A stretch of 45,286 bases of DNA from Pseudomonadota bacterium (GTDB lineage: Bacteria; Pseudomonadota; Gammaproteobacteria; Steroidobacterales; Steroidobacteraceae): NCBI GenBank assembly GCA_025355105.1, contig JANYAE010000076.1, positions 1 through 45,286 on the forward strand, in the 5' to 3' direction. Every line of letters starts with the position of its first letter. Within the stretch, counting starts at the first letter, position 1. Below the pieces are notes generated by a model. That model searched no databases. It was not told the DNA's origin and saw only the letters and a list, made by a program, of their open reading frames with translations. The translations under genes and the position numbers were made by a program. Shown here piece after piece: positions 18,809 through 27,195 of the stretch.

Positions 18809-19035
18809 GATCGTCTGACGACCAACGGCAACCCTCACGAAGTCCACCTGAGGCGGACATGCTGCTCCGCTGCAACTGCACGACCGCATCGGGCTCGCTG
18901 CCGGAAGATTCGTCTGCGGTACGACTGAAGCGCGTTCCGCGTCCGAGCCATGCGGCGGTAGACGCCGCGGTGACGAACATCTGCCGGTGCAGTTACCATC
19001 GTGATATCCGGTGCGCCATTCGCGCACGGGCGGGC
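18809..19035 (+). pseudogene. Degenerate [2Fe-2S] small subunit (IorA-type) of the molybdenum hydroxylase
   Basis: Reading 18809-18850 gives LTTNGNPHEVHL, the beginning of a small iron-sulfur subunit (usual text LxVNGKxHxVDxxPDMPLL). A -1/+2 frame change at 18850 continues it as EADMLLR. About 30 residues later the same frame has AVDAAVTNICRCSYHRDIRCAIR, the second [2Fe-2S] motif normally read as NxCRCGTYxRIRxAI. The section between, which should hold the first cluster-binding cysteines and about 80 residues, is missing. It starts 5 bp after the large-subunit stop, as expected for a former operon partner. Confidence 0.7.
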
Positions 19036-19086
19036 GCGCGGCGGACAGCCGACGCACCCGGCCACCAGCGGCGGTCGCACCGCTGC

Positions 19087-20331
19087 TCAGTCGCTGCTCT
19101 GCGTCTGCCGGGTGAGCGCCAAGGCGGCAGCGCCGGCGAGCAGCACGAAGGGTACGACGCCAGCGAGCACGGTTGCGCTTCCACCACCGGCGGCCAGCAG
19201 CGCGCCGGCGAACAGCGGTCCGATGACCGAGCCTAGGCGACCGACGGCCACGGCGGCACCGACTCCCGTACCGCGTGTGGCCCTGCGGTAGTAGAGGGGC
19301 GCGAGCGCAAACAAGATCAGCTGGGCGCCGATCATGAATACGCCGGCCAGCGCACAGGCGAGCACGGCCACAGGGAATGAGTTCCCGGCGGAGGCCACTG
19401 CGACGAGCCCAAGCAGAGCGGCGGCAATTCCGCCGTAGGTTCCGACGACCGACCGGCCACGGTGCTCACCGGCATGCAGTCGCCCGAGCAAGACGGCGCC
19501 GCCGCTTCCCGCAACGTTGAAGACGACGGACCCGACGCTCGCCTGCGTGCGCGAGAAGCCGAGACCGATCATCAGGCTCGGCAGCCAGTTGAGCATCAGA
19601 AACAGGATGAGCTGCGTGCATAGGAAACCGGTCCACAGCAAGGCGGTCGTCCGCGCACGGCCCATGCCCCAGAGAACCTCGCCCACGCTGTCGATCGCCG
19701 GGCCCTGCAGATCCGTGCTACCGATCGCAGGCTGCCCCGAACCTCGCGATGCCGCCCGGTGCCACCTCAACATCAGCAGCGCCACCACGATTGGTGCGGT
19801 GCCACCGACCACGAAGATCGGCCGCCACCCCCAACCGAGCCGGTCGCCGATCGCCATCACACCGGCGAGAGCCCCGCCCAGGGGCAGCGCCGCCATGACC
19901 AGGACGACGGCGTTCAGGCGCCGGCGAGGATCGACTGCCTCGGACGCCAAGGCAATGAAGTTGGGCATCGCCCCGCCACAGCCGAGGCCGGTCAACAACC
20001 GCGTGACGAACAGTGCACCCGCCCCATGCACGAAGGAGCTCAGAAGTGAACACAGGCCGAACAGCGCCAGCGAGACCATCAGCGTCCGCTGGCGGCCCAG
20101 GCGATCGGCAAGGCGTCCACCCACCGCCGCACCCAGAAACAATCCGAGCGTGGCGGCGCTGAAGATCAGTCCCGCGTATGACGGCGAAACGCCCAACTCA
20201 CGGAACGCCATCGGCGCGGCCACGCCCATCGATTGATTGTCGAAGCCCTCGAACAGCGCCGCCGCTGCACAGATCACGAGCGTCAGTCGCGAGTCGGCAC
20301 TACCGGCTACCGGCCCAGAGGGGCTCGTCAT
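19087..20331 (-). CDS. MFS transporter, aromatic acid:H+ symporter (AAHS) type
   Basis: A 414-residue permease with about 12 membrane helices. The MFS signatures are GGRLADRLGRQRTLM between helices 2 and 3, FEGFDNQSMGVAAP in helix 1 (the DGxDxx-type acidic motif of AAHS proteins) and RLLTGLGCGGAMPNF in helix 4. Relatives such as PcaK, BenK and MhpT import hydroxybenzoates or phenylpropanoids with protons. It is the last gene of a minus-strand set that begins with the TonB receptor at 25072, so it would carry an aromatic acid across the inner membrane after outer-membrane import. Confidence 0.88.
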   Translation of the reverse strand: MTSPSGPVAGSADSRLTLVICAAAALFEGFDNQSMGVAAPMAFRELGVSPSYAGLIFSAATLGLFLGAAVGGRLADRLGRQRTLMVSLALFGLCSLLSSFVHGAGALFVTRLLTGLGCGGAMPNFIALASEAVDPRRRLNAVVLVMAALPLGGALAGVMAIGDRLGWGWRPIFVVGGTAPIVVALLMLRWHRAASRGSGQPAIGSTDLQGPAIDSVGEVLWGMGRARTTALLWTGFLCTQLILFLMLNWLPSLMIGLGFSRTQASVGSVVFNVAGSGGAVLLGRLHAGEHRGRSVVGTYGGIAAALLGLVAVASAGNSFPVAVLACALAGVFMIGAQLILFALAPLYYRRATRGTGVGAAVAVGRLGSVIGPLFAGALLAAGGGSATVLAGVVPFVLLAGAAALALTRQTQSSD

Positions 20332-20378
20332 GCTTAGCTCCTCTGGATCAGCGTCGCGGGCAGAACGGGCGCTAGACC

Positions 20379-21512
20379 TTAGGCCGATTGCCAGTGCGGC
20401 AGAAGCGACAGCGCATTGTCGCGGCCGATCTTCCGCAGATCGCTCTCGCTGAAGCCGTAGTCGAGGTGCTGCTTGACGTATTCCTCGCCGCGGCGGAATG
20501 GAAAGTCGGTCCCCCAGAGAACTTGCGATAGCGGGATGATCTTCGTCAGCGCCGCAAGCGCCGCCGGATGGGATGCCTGTGCGGTGTCGTAATAGAAGCG
20601 GCGCAGTTCCGCCATCACCCCGCTCGGCACCGTCGGCGCGAGGTTTTTGTAGGTTTCGGGGATGCGGGTCAGCCGTTCCGCCACGAACGGCACGGTGCCA
20701 CCGCCGTGCGAGAAGATCCAGCGAATGTCGCGGTAGCGGTTAATCGTCCCTTTGAACAACAGGTTCGCGATCGCCCGCGTCGTATCCGTCGTATATTCGA
20801 TGACCGAGTTGTTGAACAGGTCGCGCAGAAGGTTTCGGCAGCAGAGTGGCGCATCCGGATGAACGTACACCAGCGCCTTGCGCCGATTCAGCTCCTCCAT
20901 CACCCGATCGAACTGCGGATCACCGAGCCACCGGTCACGATAGCTCGTGAACAGAGCAATGCCATCGGCCTTGATGACGTCGAGGCCGTAGCCGATTTCC
21001 GTGAGACTGCCGTCCGTATCGGGCAACGGAATTGCGGCAAACAGGCCGAAGCGTCCGGGGTAATCCGACATCATCTTGGCGCCGAAGTCGTTGCATTCCC
21101 GCGCGACCCGCCGGCCTTGCTGGTCATCGCCAAGCCAGATGCCCGGGGTCGTGATCGAGGTGATGGCCGTCGCCACTCCCGCCTCATCCATGTCCTCGAT
21201 CGACTTCTGCGGCGACCACCCGAGCGTAGGCCCGAACAGCATCGCCTTCATCTCCTCGACGTAGGCCGGTGGCGCGATGTGGTGGTGGATGTCGATGCGG
21301 AAGCGTGGCACCGCCGGCGCGGCCTTCTCGGCCGCCGCTCCGACGCCGATGCCGAGGGACGTCGCCGACGCCGCGGCAACCAGCGAGACGGCACCCTTCA
21401 GGAACTGTCGGCGTGCGAGGGCCGCTTCAACAGGGGAATCCGTCGCCGCGACGGTCGCGCGCAGCAGTTCAGATACGGCTTGATCGGCGGCTGACTCGCT
21501 ATCCGGCTGCAT
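20379..21512 (-). CDS. Amidohydrolase-2 family metalloenzyme (ACMSD-like), Tat signal
   Basis: A 377-residue metal-dependent hydrolase or decarboxylase. After a 33-residue lead comes a twin-arginine motif ARRQFLKGAVSLVAAAS, so it is probably exported. The catalytic domain opens with RIDIHHHIAPPAY (HxH metal pair), followed by YVHPDAPLCC, WIFSHGGGTVPF and LWGTDFPFRRGEEY (metal Asp). This is the pattern of ACMSD, 6-methylsalicylate decarboxylase and related C-C bond enzymes. It belongs to the set of TonB receptor, beta-propeller, this enzyme and AAHS transporter. Together with the enzyme at 15236 it gives two separate decarboxylase-like proteins with export signals. Confidence 0.85.
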   Translation of the reverse strand: MQPDSESAADQAVSELLRATVAATDSPVEAALARRQFLKGAVSLVAAASATSLGIGVGAAAEKAAPAVPRFRIDIHHHIAPPAYVEEMKAMLFGPTLGWSPQKSIEDMDEAGVATAITSITTPGIWLGDDQQGRRVARECNDFGAKMMSDYPGRFGLFAAIPLPDTDGSLTEIGYGLDVIKADGIALFTSYRDRWLGDPQFDRVMEELNRRKALVYVHPDAPLCCRNLLRDLFNNSVIEYTTDTTRAIANLLFKGTINRYRDIRWIFSHGGGTVPFVAERLTRIPETYKNLAPTVPSGVMAELRRFYYDTAQASHPAALAALTKIIPLSQVLWGTDFPFRRGEEYVKQHLDYGFSESDLRKIGRDNALSLLPHWQSA

Positions 21513-21616
21513 GGCCCACTCCGAGTATGTCCAGGATCCGACGCGGCGCGTATGGCGCTCCGCTCCTACCGCCGCCCTACGTCCTTTTGGGCACCGCGCT
21601 CAGGCGTGCGACTCAT

Positions 21617-22708
21617 CTATGGCGGCGTTGCGGAACTGGCGACGACCAGCAGGTGAAACGTGCCAGGCACGGCCGATGGCCAAGGGTACGGTGCAATCGG
21701 CGGCCCGAGACGGGCGGCCGGCAGGTACAGACGCCCCGTCGTCGGGTCGACCGCACCGAGCCTGACGCCTCTCTCTGTCGCGAGCGTCTGCACGAGCCGG
21801 ATTTGGTCGGCGTCACGAATATCGAACACCCGCAACATCCCGTCCGCCGCACTCGGCACGAAAGCCCGGTGGCGACGCTCGTCGACGATGACCGCGTCCG
21901 CACCGTCGCCGATCTTGCGGCTAGCGACTTCCCGACCACTCTTGGCGATGACGAACTTCGCGACTCCGTTGTCGCAGCCGGCGATCAGAAGGCCGGTACT
22001 TGGATCATACGCGAGGCCCTTCGGCTCTACACAGCCCCGGAGCCCGATGCGCCGCACCACCTTGCGCATCGCGACGTCGACCACCGCTATCTCGTGCGCG
22101 GTCTGAACGTTGACGTAGAGCAGGCCGCCGCCGTCGGCCACGGCGAACTCGAGTTTGCCGCCGACCGGCACGGTGCCGACCACCGCATTCGCCTCGATGT
22201 CGATAAGGCTGATTTCGCCGCTGCCGCCGTTCACGGCCACGACCAGACCGGACTTCGGCTCAACGACCAATGCGTCGGGATCGGCCAGCACCGCGAACGC
22301 GGCCATCTTCCCGGAGAGGTCCGAACGAGGACCAGTGCTCGTTGGGATTTCCCGCAGCAGCGCGTGGTTATCCGCATCGAAGACCGTGACCGCGTGCGAC
22401 TGCCCGTTGGCACCCAGGAATACGCCTTTCGCTTCGAGCGCGACGACGCCATGCCACATCGCCGCCGGCAGGCCCACCTGGGTCCACGTATGGCCGTCGG
22501 CGAGGTTGAGCATCGAAATGTGGCTGGTCTGGGAGAGATACAGTCGGCGCGCCCCGGCGTCGACCGCCGCGTAGTCCCACATGCCATCCGGACCGGCGAT
22601 CCGGTCGACGATTGAGTACCGCCCGTCCGGGTGCGTCCCGTCGGGCACGGGCGCCGCAACAGCGCCGGCGATCGACGCGGCGGCGATCGCAACCAACAGT
22701 CCCTTCAA
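21617..22708 (-). CDS. Exported YncE-like beta-propeller protein
   Basis: A 363-residue protein with a signal peptide (MKGLLVAIAAASIAGAVAAP) and repeated blades of about 40-45 residues. Blade endings include VTVFDADNHALLREI, ISLIDIEANAVVGTV, IAVVDVAMRKVVRRI and LRVFDIRDADQIRLV, the pattern of YncE/YVTN beta-propellers. No catalytic motif is visible. It may bind a substrate or partner in the periplasm. It lies 75 bp after the TonB receptor and 104 bp before the amidohydrolase, as part of the same minus-strand set. Confidence 0.82.
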   Translation of the reverse strand: MKGLLVAIAAASIAGAVAAPVPDGTHPDGRYSIVDRIAGPDGMWDYAAVDAGARRLYLSQTSHISMLNLADGHTWTQVGLPAAMWHGVVALEAKGVFLGANGQSHAVTVFDADNHALLREIPTSTGPRSDLSGKMAAFAVLADPDALVVEPKSGLVVAVNGGSGEISLIDIEANAVVGTVPVGGKLEFAVADGGGLLYVNVQTAHEIAVVDVAMRKVVRRIGLRGCVEPKGLAYDPSTGLLIAGCDNGVAKFVIAKSGREVASRKIGDGADAVIVDERRHRAFVPSAADGMLRVFDIRDADQIRLVQTLATERGVRLGAVDPTTGRLYLPAARLGPPIAPYPWPSAVPGTFHLLVVASSATPP

Positions 22709-22783
22709 GCGGCCACCCTCGCCGTGGAGTCACGGCCGTGCCGGCGATCCGGCCCGCCGGGAGGCAGGCCGGACCCACCGACG

Positions 22784-25072
22784 CTAGAACTTTTCCCGAA
22801 ATGTGATGCCGATCGACTTATGCGGACCCGGCCGCATGTTGAACAGGTGGGCGCCGAGAACCGCGTACTCATACCCGGTCGCCACGAATGGAGTCATTTC
22901 GACCGGCAGCAGGGCGTAATGGGTGTCGGTTACGTTTTGGCCGAACAGCGCGACCTCGTGCCGCCCGCTGCTCGAGGTCCACGAGGCGTGCAGGTTGACG
23001 ACGCCGTTCCAGGCCGTCTGGTTCGTGATGTAGTCTGGCGTATCCGCGGCGTTGCCTGCCGAGATGTAGTAGGAGCTACGGTGCGAGTAATCGCCGCCGA
23101 ACGCGATGCGTCCACGGTCACCGGACAGGTCTGTGTGGAGATCGATTGAGGCAGTCACGCGATTCCTTGAGACGAACGGAACCTCATTGCCGTTGTAGTC
23201 CGTGAACGTGCCGTCGCCGTTATTGATGACATACTCGGTGAACTTGCTCGTCATGTAGTCGTAGCGCAGGCCGAGTGTCACCCACTTGGCGGGTGCGGCC
23301 TGCAGATCGAGCTCCGCGCCATTGACGGTGGCGGCACCCGCGTTGCTGGTCGCCGTAAAGAAGCCAGACGTACTGACCACGTTCGTGATGATCTGCAGCT
23401 GCGAGTAGCGGTCCGTGAAGACGCTCAGGTTCAACTGCAAGCGATGGTCGAGGCCGTCGAACTTGATGCCCGCCTCGTAGTTCCAGACGATCTCCGAATC
23501 GAACGGCAGCGTCAACGACTCCTGGTTGCCGCCCTGGGTATTGAAGCCGCCGCTCTGGAACCCCTTCGACACGGTCGCATAGAGCATCGTCGACTGCACC
23601 GGCTTGTAGGTCAGCGTCAGCTTCGGTGTGACGGCGTTCCATGAATGCGAGAACTTGCCGCTGATGGGCGGGCCGAAGAAATGATTTGAGTGGTTCAGGT
23701 CCGCGAAGCCGTCTTTCGACTCGTAGGTGTAACGCACGCCGAGATCAGCTTTGAACGTATCGGTAATGGCGAGCGTACCATCGAGGAACCCAGCGTAGCT
23801 GATGGTCTTCGTGTCCTGGTCGGCGACGTAATAGGCTGTGGTTCCTCCCAGTCCAAAACCCGGGGCTCCGGGGTGGGTCACCGCTGCGCCATCGTTGATT
23901 CTCAAGGCGCCGTTGATCGGCCGGCCTTTGTCGTTGTTCAGGTAGTACAGGCCGGCAACCCAGCTGAAGCGTTGGTCAGTGCGGGATGCGAGCCGGACCT
24001 CCTCGCTGAACTGCTTGTCGTGCTCCTCGGTCTGCAGCGTCAGGGTGTCCAGTGGGTCGCCCGTTTCGAGCGTGCGGTCAAGCGCGTTGAGATGGCGGTA
24101 GCCCGTGATCGACGTCCACGTCCCAATCTTGCTGTTCAGGTCTGCGCGGAGGGTCAGGCCCCAGATATTCTGGCTACGCTTGCCCGGATCGGCCTGCGAC
24201 GTCTGATTCGGGTCGCTGGTCAGATTCGGCTCGAGCGAAGGCGTGAAGTTCAGGTTGGTCCAGACCGGGGAATCGCCGCGCAAGGTCTGGTAGTCAAAGC
24301 CAGCCACGATCTTAAGATCGTCACTCGGCGTATACAGCAGCTTCGCGCGACCCGACCAGCGACTGAGCTGGCCGATGTCGGTATTCGTCACCACGTCGGG
24401 AAGGTAGCCGCCGTTTGAATGCGAGGATACGACGACTCGAGCGGCCAGGACGTTGTCAACCAGCGGCATGTTGTACATGCCCTTGGCTTCGATCAGGTTG
24501 TCCTGGGCGTAGGAAAGCTCGGTGCTGCCTTCGTTCTTGAATACCGGATTCTTCGTATAGAGCGACATCGTGCCACCGAGCGAATTGCGCCCAAATAGCG
24601 TGCCTTGGGGGCCCTTCAGGACTTCGATGCGCTCCATGTCATAAAGGTCGGGCTGCAAATCCGCGATGCCGGTCCGTACGACATCGTCTACGAACATGTT
24701 GACGCCCTGGTCGGTGCCGGTCGAATCGTCGATCGTCGACGTCCCGCGGATCGACAAGTACGTCTCGCTCGCCGACTGCGGCATGAAGACCAGGCTCGGC
24801 ACCATGCGCGCCACGTCGTCCATCGTGACCACACGCGTTCTCTCGATTTCGGCCGCGGACAAAGCGGAGATCGAAATCGGCGTGTCGCTGAGGCTCGTCT
24901 CGCGCCTGAGCGCCGTGACCACGATTTCCTCTAACGCGCCGGATTGCTCCGCCGTGCCCGCACTGGCGGCGGTCGCGGGTGATGGCGCCGCCAGCGAGAT
25001 GGCTGCAGCCGCCAGCACGCTTGCGACCGCGTGGTGAAGTGAAAGCCCCGGCCTGAAATGTGACGGCGTCAT
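22784..25072 (-). CDS. TonB-dependent outer-membrane receptor
   Basis: A 762-residue receptor that imports a ligand across the outer membrane with energy from TonB-ExbBD. The signal peptide covers about residues 1-35. The TonB-box region is LEEIVVTALRRETSLSDTP. The plug domain contains RGTSTIDDSTGTDQGVNMFVDD and IEVLKGPQGTLFGRNSLGG, and the 22-strand barrel ends in the aromatic-terminated GITFREKF. The sequence style is that of receptors for aromatics or other non-siderophore compounds. It is the first gene of the set with the beta-propeller, amidohydrolase and AAHS transporter, and is divergent from the BKACE operon. Confidence 0.95.
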   Translation of the reverse strand: MTPSHFRPGLSLHHAVASVLAAAAISLAAPSPATAASAGTAEQSGALEEIVVTALRRETSLSDTPISISALSAAEIERTRVVTMDDVARMVPSLVFMPQSASETYLSIRGTSTIDDSTGTDQGVNMFVDDVVRTGIADLQPDLYDMERIEVLKGPQGTLFGRNSLGGTMSLYTKNPVFKNEGSTELSYAQDNLIEAKGMYNMPLVDNVLAARVVVSSHSNGGYLPDVVTNTDIGQLSRWSGRAKLLYTPSDDLKIVAGFDYQTLRGDSPVWTNLNFTPSLEPNLTSDPNQTSQADPGKRSQNIWGLTLRADLNSKIGTWTSITGYRHLNALDRTLETGDPLDTLTLQTEEHDKQFSEEVRLASRTDQRFSWVAGLYYLNNDKGRPINGALRINDGAAVTHPGAPGFGLGGTTAYYVADQDTKTISYAGFLDGTLAITDTFKADLGVRYTYESKDGFADLNHSNHFFGPPISGKFSHSWNAVTPKLTLTYKPVQSTMLYATVSKGFQSGGFNTQGGNQESLTLPFDSEIVWNYEAGIKFDGLDHRLQLNLSVFTDRYSQLQIITNVVSTSGFFTATSNAGAATVNGAELDLQAAPAKWVTLGLRYDYMTSKFTEYVINNGDGTFTDYNGNEVPFVSRNRVTASIDLHTDLSGDRGRIAFGGDYSHRSSYYISAGNAADTPDYITNQTAWNGVVNLHASWTSSSGRHEVALFGQNVTDTHYALLPVEMTPFVATGYEYAVLGAHLFNMRPGPHKSIGITFREKF

Positions 25073-26004
25073 CTTGCCCCCTCGTAATGGTCTCGGCGGA
25101 TACGCGACCGCCGAGCGACGTTATCTAAAGTTTTTCGTCTTCGGTGAGTGAGTCGAATGCCATTTCCGCGTCGACGCGGCGCGCCACGACGCGGGGCTCG
25201 CGATTGATGGCCGACGGCACCGATCACTTGACGTTGCAACGACACGATCGATGACCGCGCGCATGGATCAGAGCGTGTCAGAATCGGTGCTGCGGCGTGT
25301 CAACGAATCACGCGGCGCGCCGGTTGAAATTGTCTGGCACGGTCGTTGCGTGTCTGCGGCCTGCAGCCGACAGGCGTCAGGAGCACGCTCGCGCTGCGCC
25401 GAGTCGAGTCGATCGATGTGGCTCTGGTCCGCACGAATCGCCCCCACGAAGTCAGTAAAATTTGTTGTTACGCAACCATCGCAGCTTACTTGTTCCAGCG
25501 CTGGCCGATCGGCAGCGGACCAATTCGTCGTACGTCCTGGTGCCAGCGCGGCCCCATAGTGCGGTCAGTTCGTAGAACCGTCAAGCGGTCTCGCTGTACC
25601 GACTGCCAGTACATACACATTGTAGCATTCGTGCAACGCAATTGCGGCGTCGCAGCAGACGCAGTGCGGATCAGTCTGTTGCCGGAACCGAGACTGGACG
25701 GACGCATACTTTCATATTCGACGCCGTTTCAACGGGCAGCAGCGGCTGTGCCACCGTGAGGCCAATCGTCGGTCGGGTTACCGGAGACTCTCACGACCGC
25801 ACGATCTCTGCCTGCGAGACGATGAGCGGCGAAGACTCTGGCGCAACCCGAGCGCAGCGCAGGGCTCAATCGGCCACACCGTCCAATGGACACACAGTAC
25901 CGAGCGGCGGTACTGTAGGAATCTCGGTCGTTAACGCTGCGCGTTCTCGCACTGCAAGACGGGATGGGCCCTGGCGGCCCGAAATTCTCTGGAGCGCTTG
26001 TCAC
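25073..26004. other. Long divergent intergenic region without a recognisable gene
   Basis: The 932 bp between the TonB receptor and the cyclase gene contain several open frames of 70-140 codons, but none has a ribosome site, a family motif or a natural start. The base composition is less GC-rich around 25440-25490. The only ordered feature found is the inverted repeat at 25894-25916. Confidence 0.5.
25894..25916. promoter_or_regulatory. Perfect inverted repeat, candidate operator of the BKACE operon
   Basis: ACAGTACCG at 25894-25902 and its exact complement CGGTACTGT at 25908-25916 are separated by 5 bp. It lies 88 bp upstream of the cyclase start. A dyad of this size fits a dimeric regulator; the IclR-family protein encoded at the end of the same operon is the obvious candidate. 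No second copy was found. Confidence 0.55.
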
Positions 26005-26844
26005 ATGATCAATATCCGCGGCATCAACTTCGAAGAGAATCTCAAGAACGGCATGGGACTCGAGTTCTATGACCTCAGCCACCCATGGGGTCTCGGGCAG
26101 CCATGCTGGCCGTACTTTGAGGACGTCAAGATCGAGCGGCTGCACTCGATGGCGAAGTCGGGTGTGCTGACGCAGCGCATCACGACGGTCATGCACTCGG
26201 GCACGCACATTGACGCTCCTGGACACGTCGTCGAAGGCGCGCCGTTCATGGACGAGGTGCCGCTGCCGCATTTCTTCGGCACGGGCGTCGTGGTTTCGAT
26301 CCCGAAGGACGAATGGGGCGTCGTCACGCCCGACGACTTGGAGAAGGTGACGCCCAAGATCCAGCCGGGCGACATCGTCATCGTCAACACGGGCTGGCAC
26401 AAGCACTACGGTGACAACCAGAAGTATTACGGGTACTCGCCGGGCTTCTACAAAGAGGCCGGCGAATGGTTCGCCGCCAAGAAGGTCAAGATGGTCGGTA
26501 CCGACACGCAGGCGCTCGACCACCCGCTCGCGACCGCCATCGGGCCGCACGGCCCGGGCTGGCCGAACGGACTACTGCCGTTCGTCTGCATGGATTACAA
26601 GAAGAGGACCGGCCGCGACGTATTGCAGGATTTCCCCGAGTGGGAGCCCTGCCATCGCGCGATCCTGTCCGCAGGCATCTGCGGCTTCGAGAACGTCGGC
26701 GGCGAGATCGACAAGGTGACTGGCAAGCGCGTGACCTTCGCGGGCTTCCCGTGGCGCTGGACCAAGGGCGACGGCTGCATCGTGCGGCTCGTCGCAATGA
26801 TCGACCCATCCGGCAAGTACCGGATCGAGAGCGGAAGGGGCTAA
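26005..26844 (+). CDS. Cyclase family protein (kynurenine-formamidase-like hydrolase)
   Basis: A 279-residue metal-dependent hydrolase of the PF04199 family. The metal-binding signature HxGTHxDxPxH is present as MHSGTHIDAPGH (H64, G66, T67, H68, D70, H74), and the core strand DIVIVNTGW follows. Members open amide or lactone rings or hydrolyse N-formyl groups. The start at 26005 has a GGAG 11 bp upstream, while the frame stays open far upstream without a ribosome site. First gene of a close-packed operon with a cupin (3-bp gap), SDR, dehydrogenase and BKACE. In that setting it may open a ring or lactone to give the acid processed by the later enzymes. Confidence 0.87.
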   Translation: MINIRGINFEENLKNGMGLEFYDLSHPWGLGQPCWPYFEDVKIERLHSMAKSGVLTQRITTVMHSGTHIDAPGHVVEGAPFMDEVPLPHFFGTGVVVSIPKDEWGVVTPDDLEKVTPKIQPGDIVIVNTGWHKHYGDNQKYYGYSPGFYKEAGEWFAAKKVKMVGTDTQALDHPLATAIGPHGPGWPNGLLPFVCMDYKKRTGRDVLQDFPEWEPCHRAILSAGICGFENVGGEIDKVTGKRVTFAGFPWRWTKGDGCIVRLVAMIDPSGKYRIESGRG

Positions 26845-26847
26845 CTC

Positions 26848-27195
26848 ATGCACGTCAAGCGGTTCGTCGACGCCGAGCCCTACCAGGCTCCGAACCACTA
26901 CGACATGCGCTCATTGCGCCTGCAGGGCTTCGAACCCGGCGGGCCGACGAAGTCGTGGGTCGGGCTGTCGCACTTCCTGCCAGGCGGCGGCGCCGGGCCG
27001 GATTCGTCGCCGCTCGAGAAGGTGTATGTCGTGCTGTCGGGAACCTTGACGGTGCGTGCGAACGGTCAGAACGTGACGCTCGGGCCGCTCGACAGCTGCT
27101 GCATCCCGGGCGGCGAAACGCGGGAGGTCAAGAACCAATCGAACGTCGTCGCGACCATGATCGTCGTCATGCCGTACCCGGAGGCGCCGAAGTGA
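26848..27195 (+). CDS. Small cupin-domain protein
   Basis: A 115-residue single-domain cupin. The two halves of the fold are visible: LSHFLPGGGAGPDSSPLEKVYVVLSG and LGPLDSCCIPGGETREVKNQS. The first motif lacks the usual HxH (it reads PDSSPLEKVY), so metal binding is uncertain and it may be a substrate-binding or isomerase-like accessory. It starts 3 bp after the cyclase stop, and the next gene starts in its stop codon (GTGA). Confidence 0.8.
   Translation: MHVKRFVDAEPYQAPNHYDMRSLRLQGFEPGGPTKSWVGLSHFLPGGGAGPDSSPLEKVYVVLSGTLTVRANGQNVTLGPLDSCCIPGGETREVKNQSNVVATMIVVMPYPEAPK

Noticed and set aside
25346..25759. 137-codon open frame in the long intergenic region
   Set aside because: No ribosome site, cysteine- and arginine-rich mixture without a domain pattern; the resemblance of a short piece to an enolase-family N terminus was too weak to keep.
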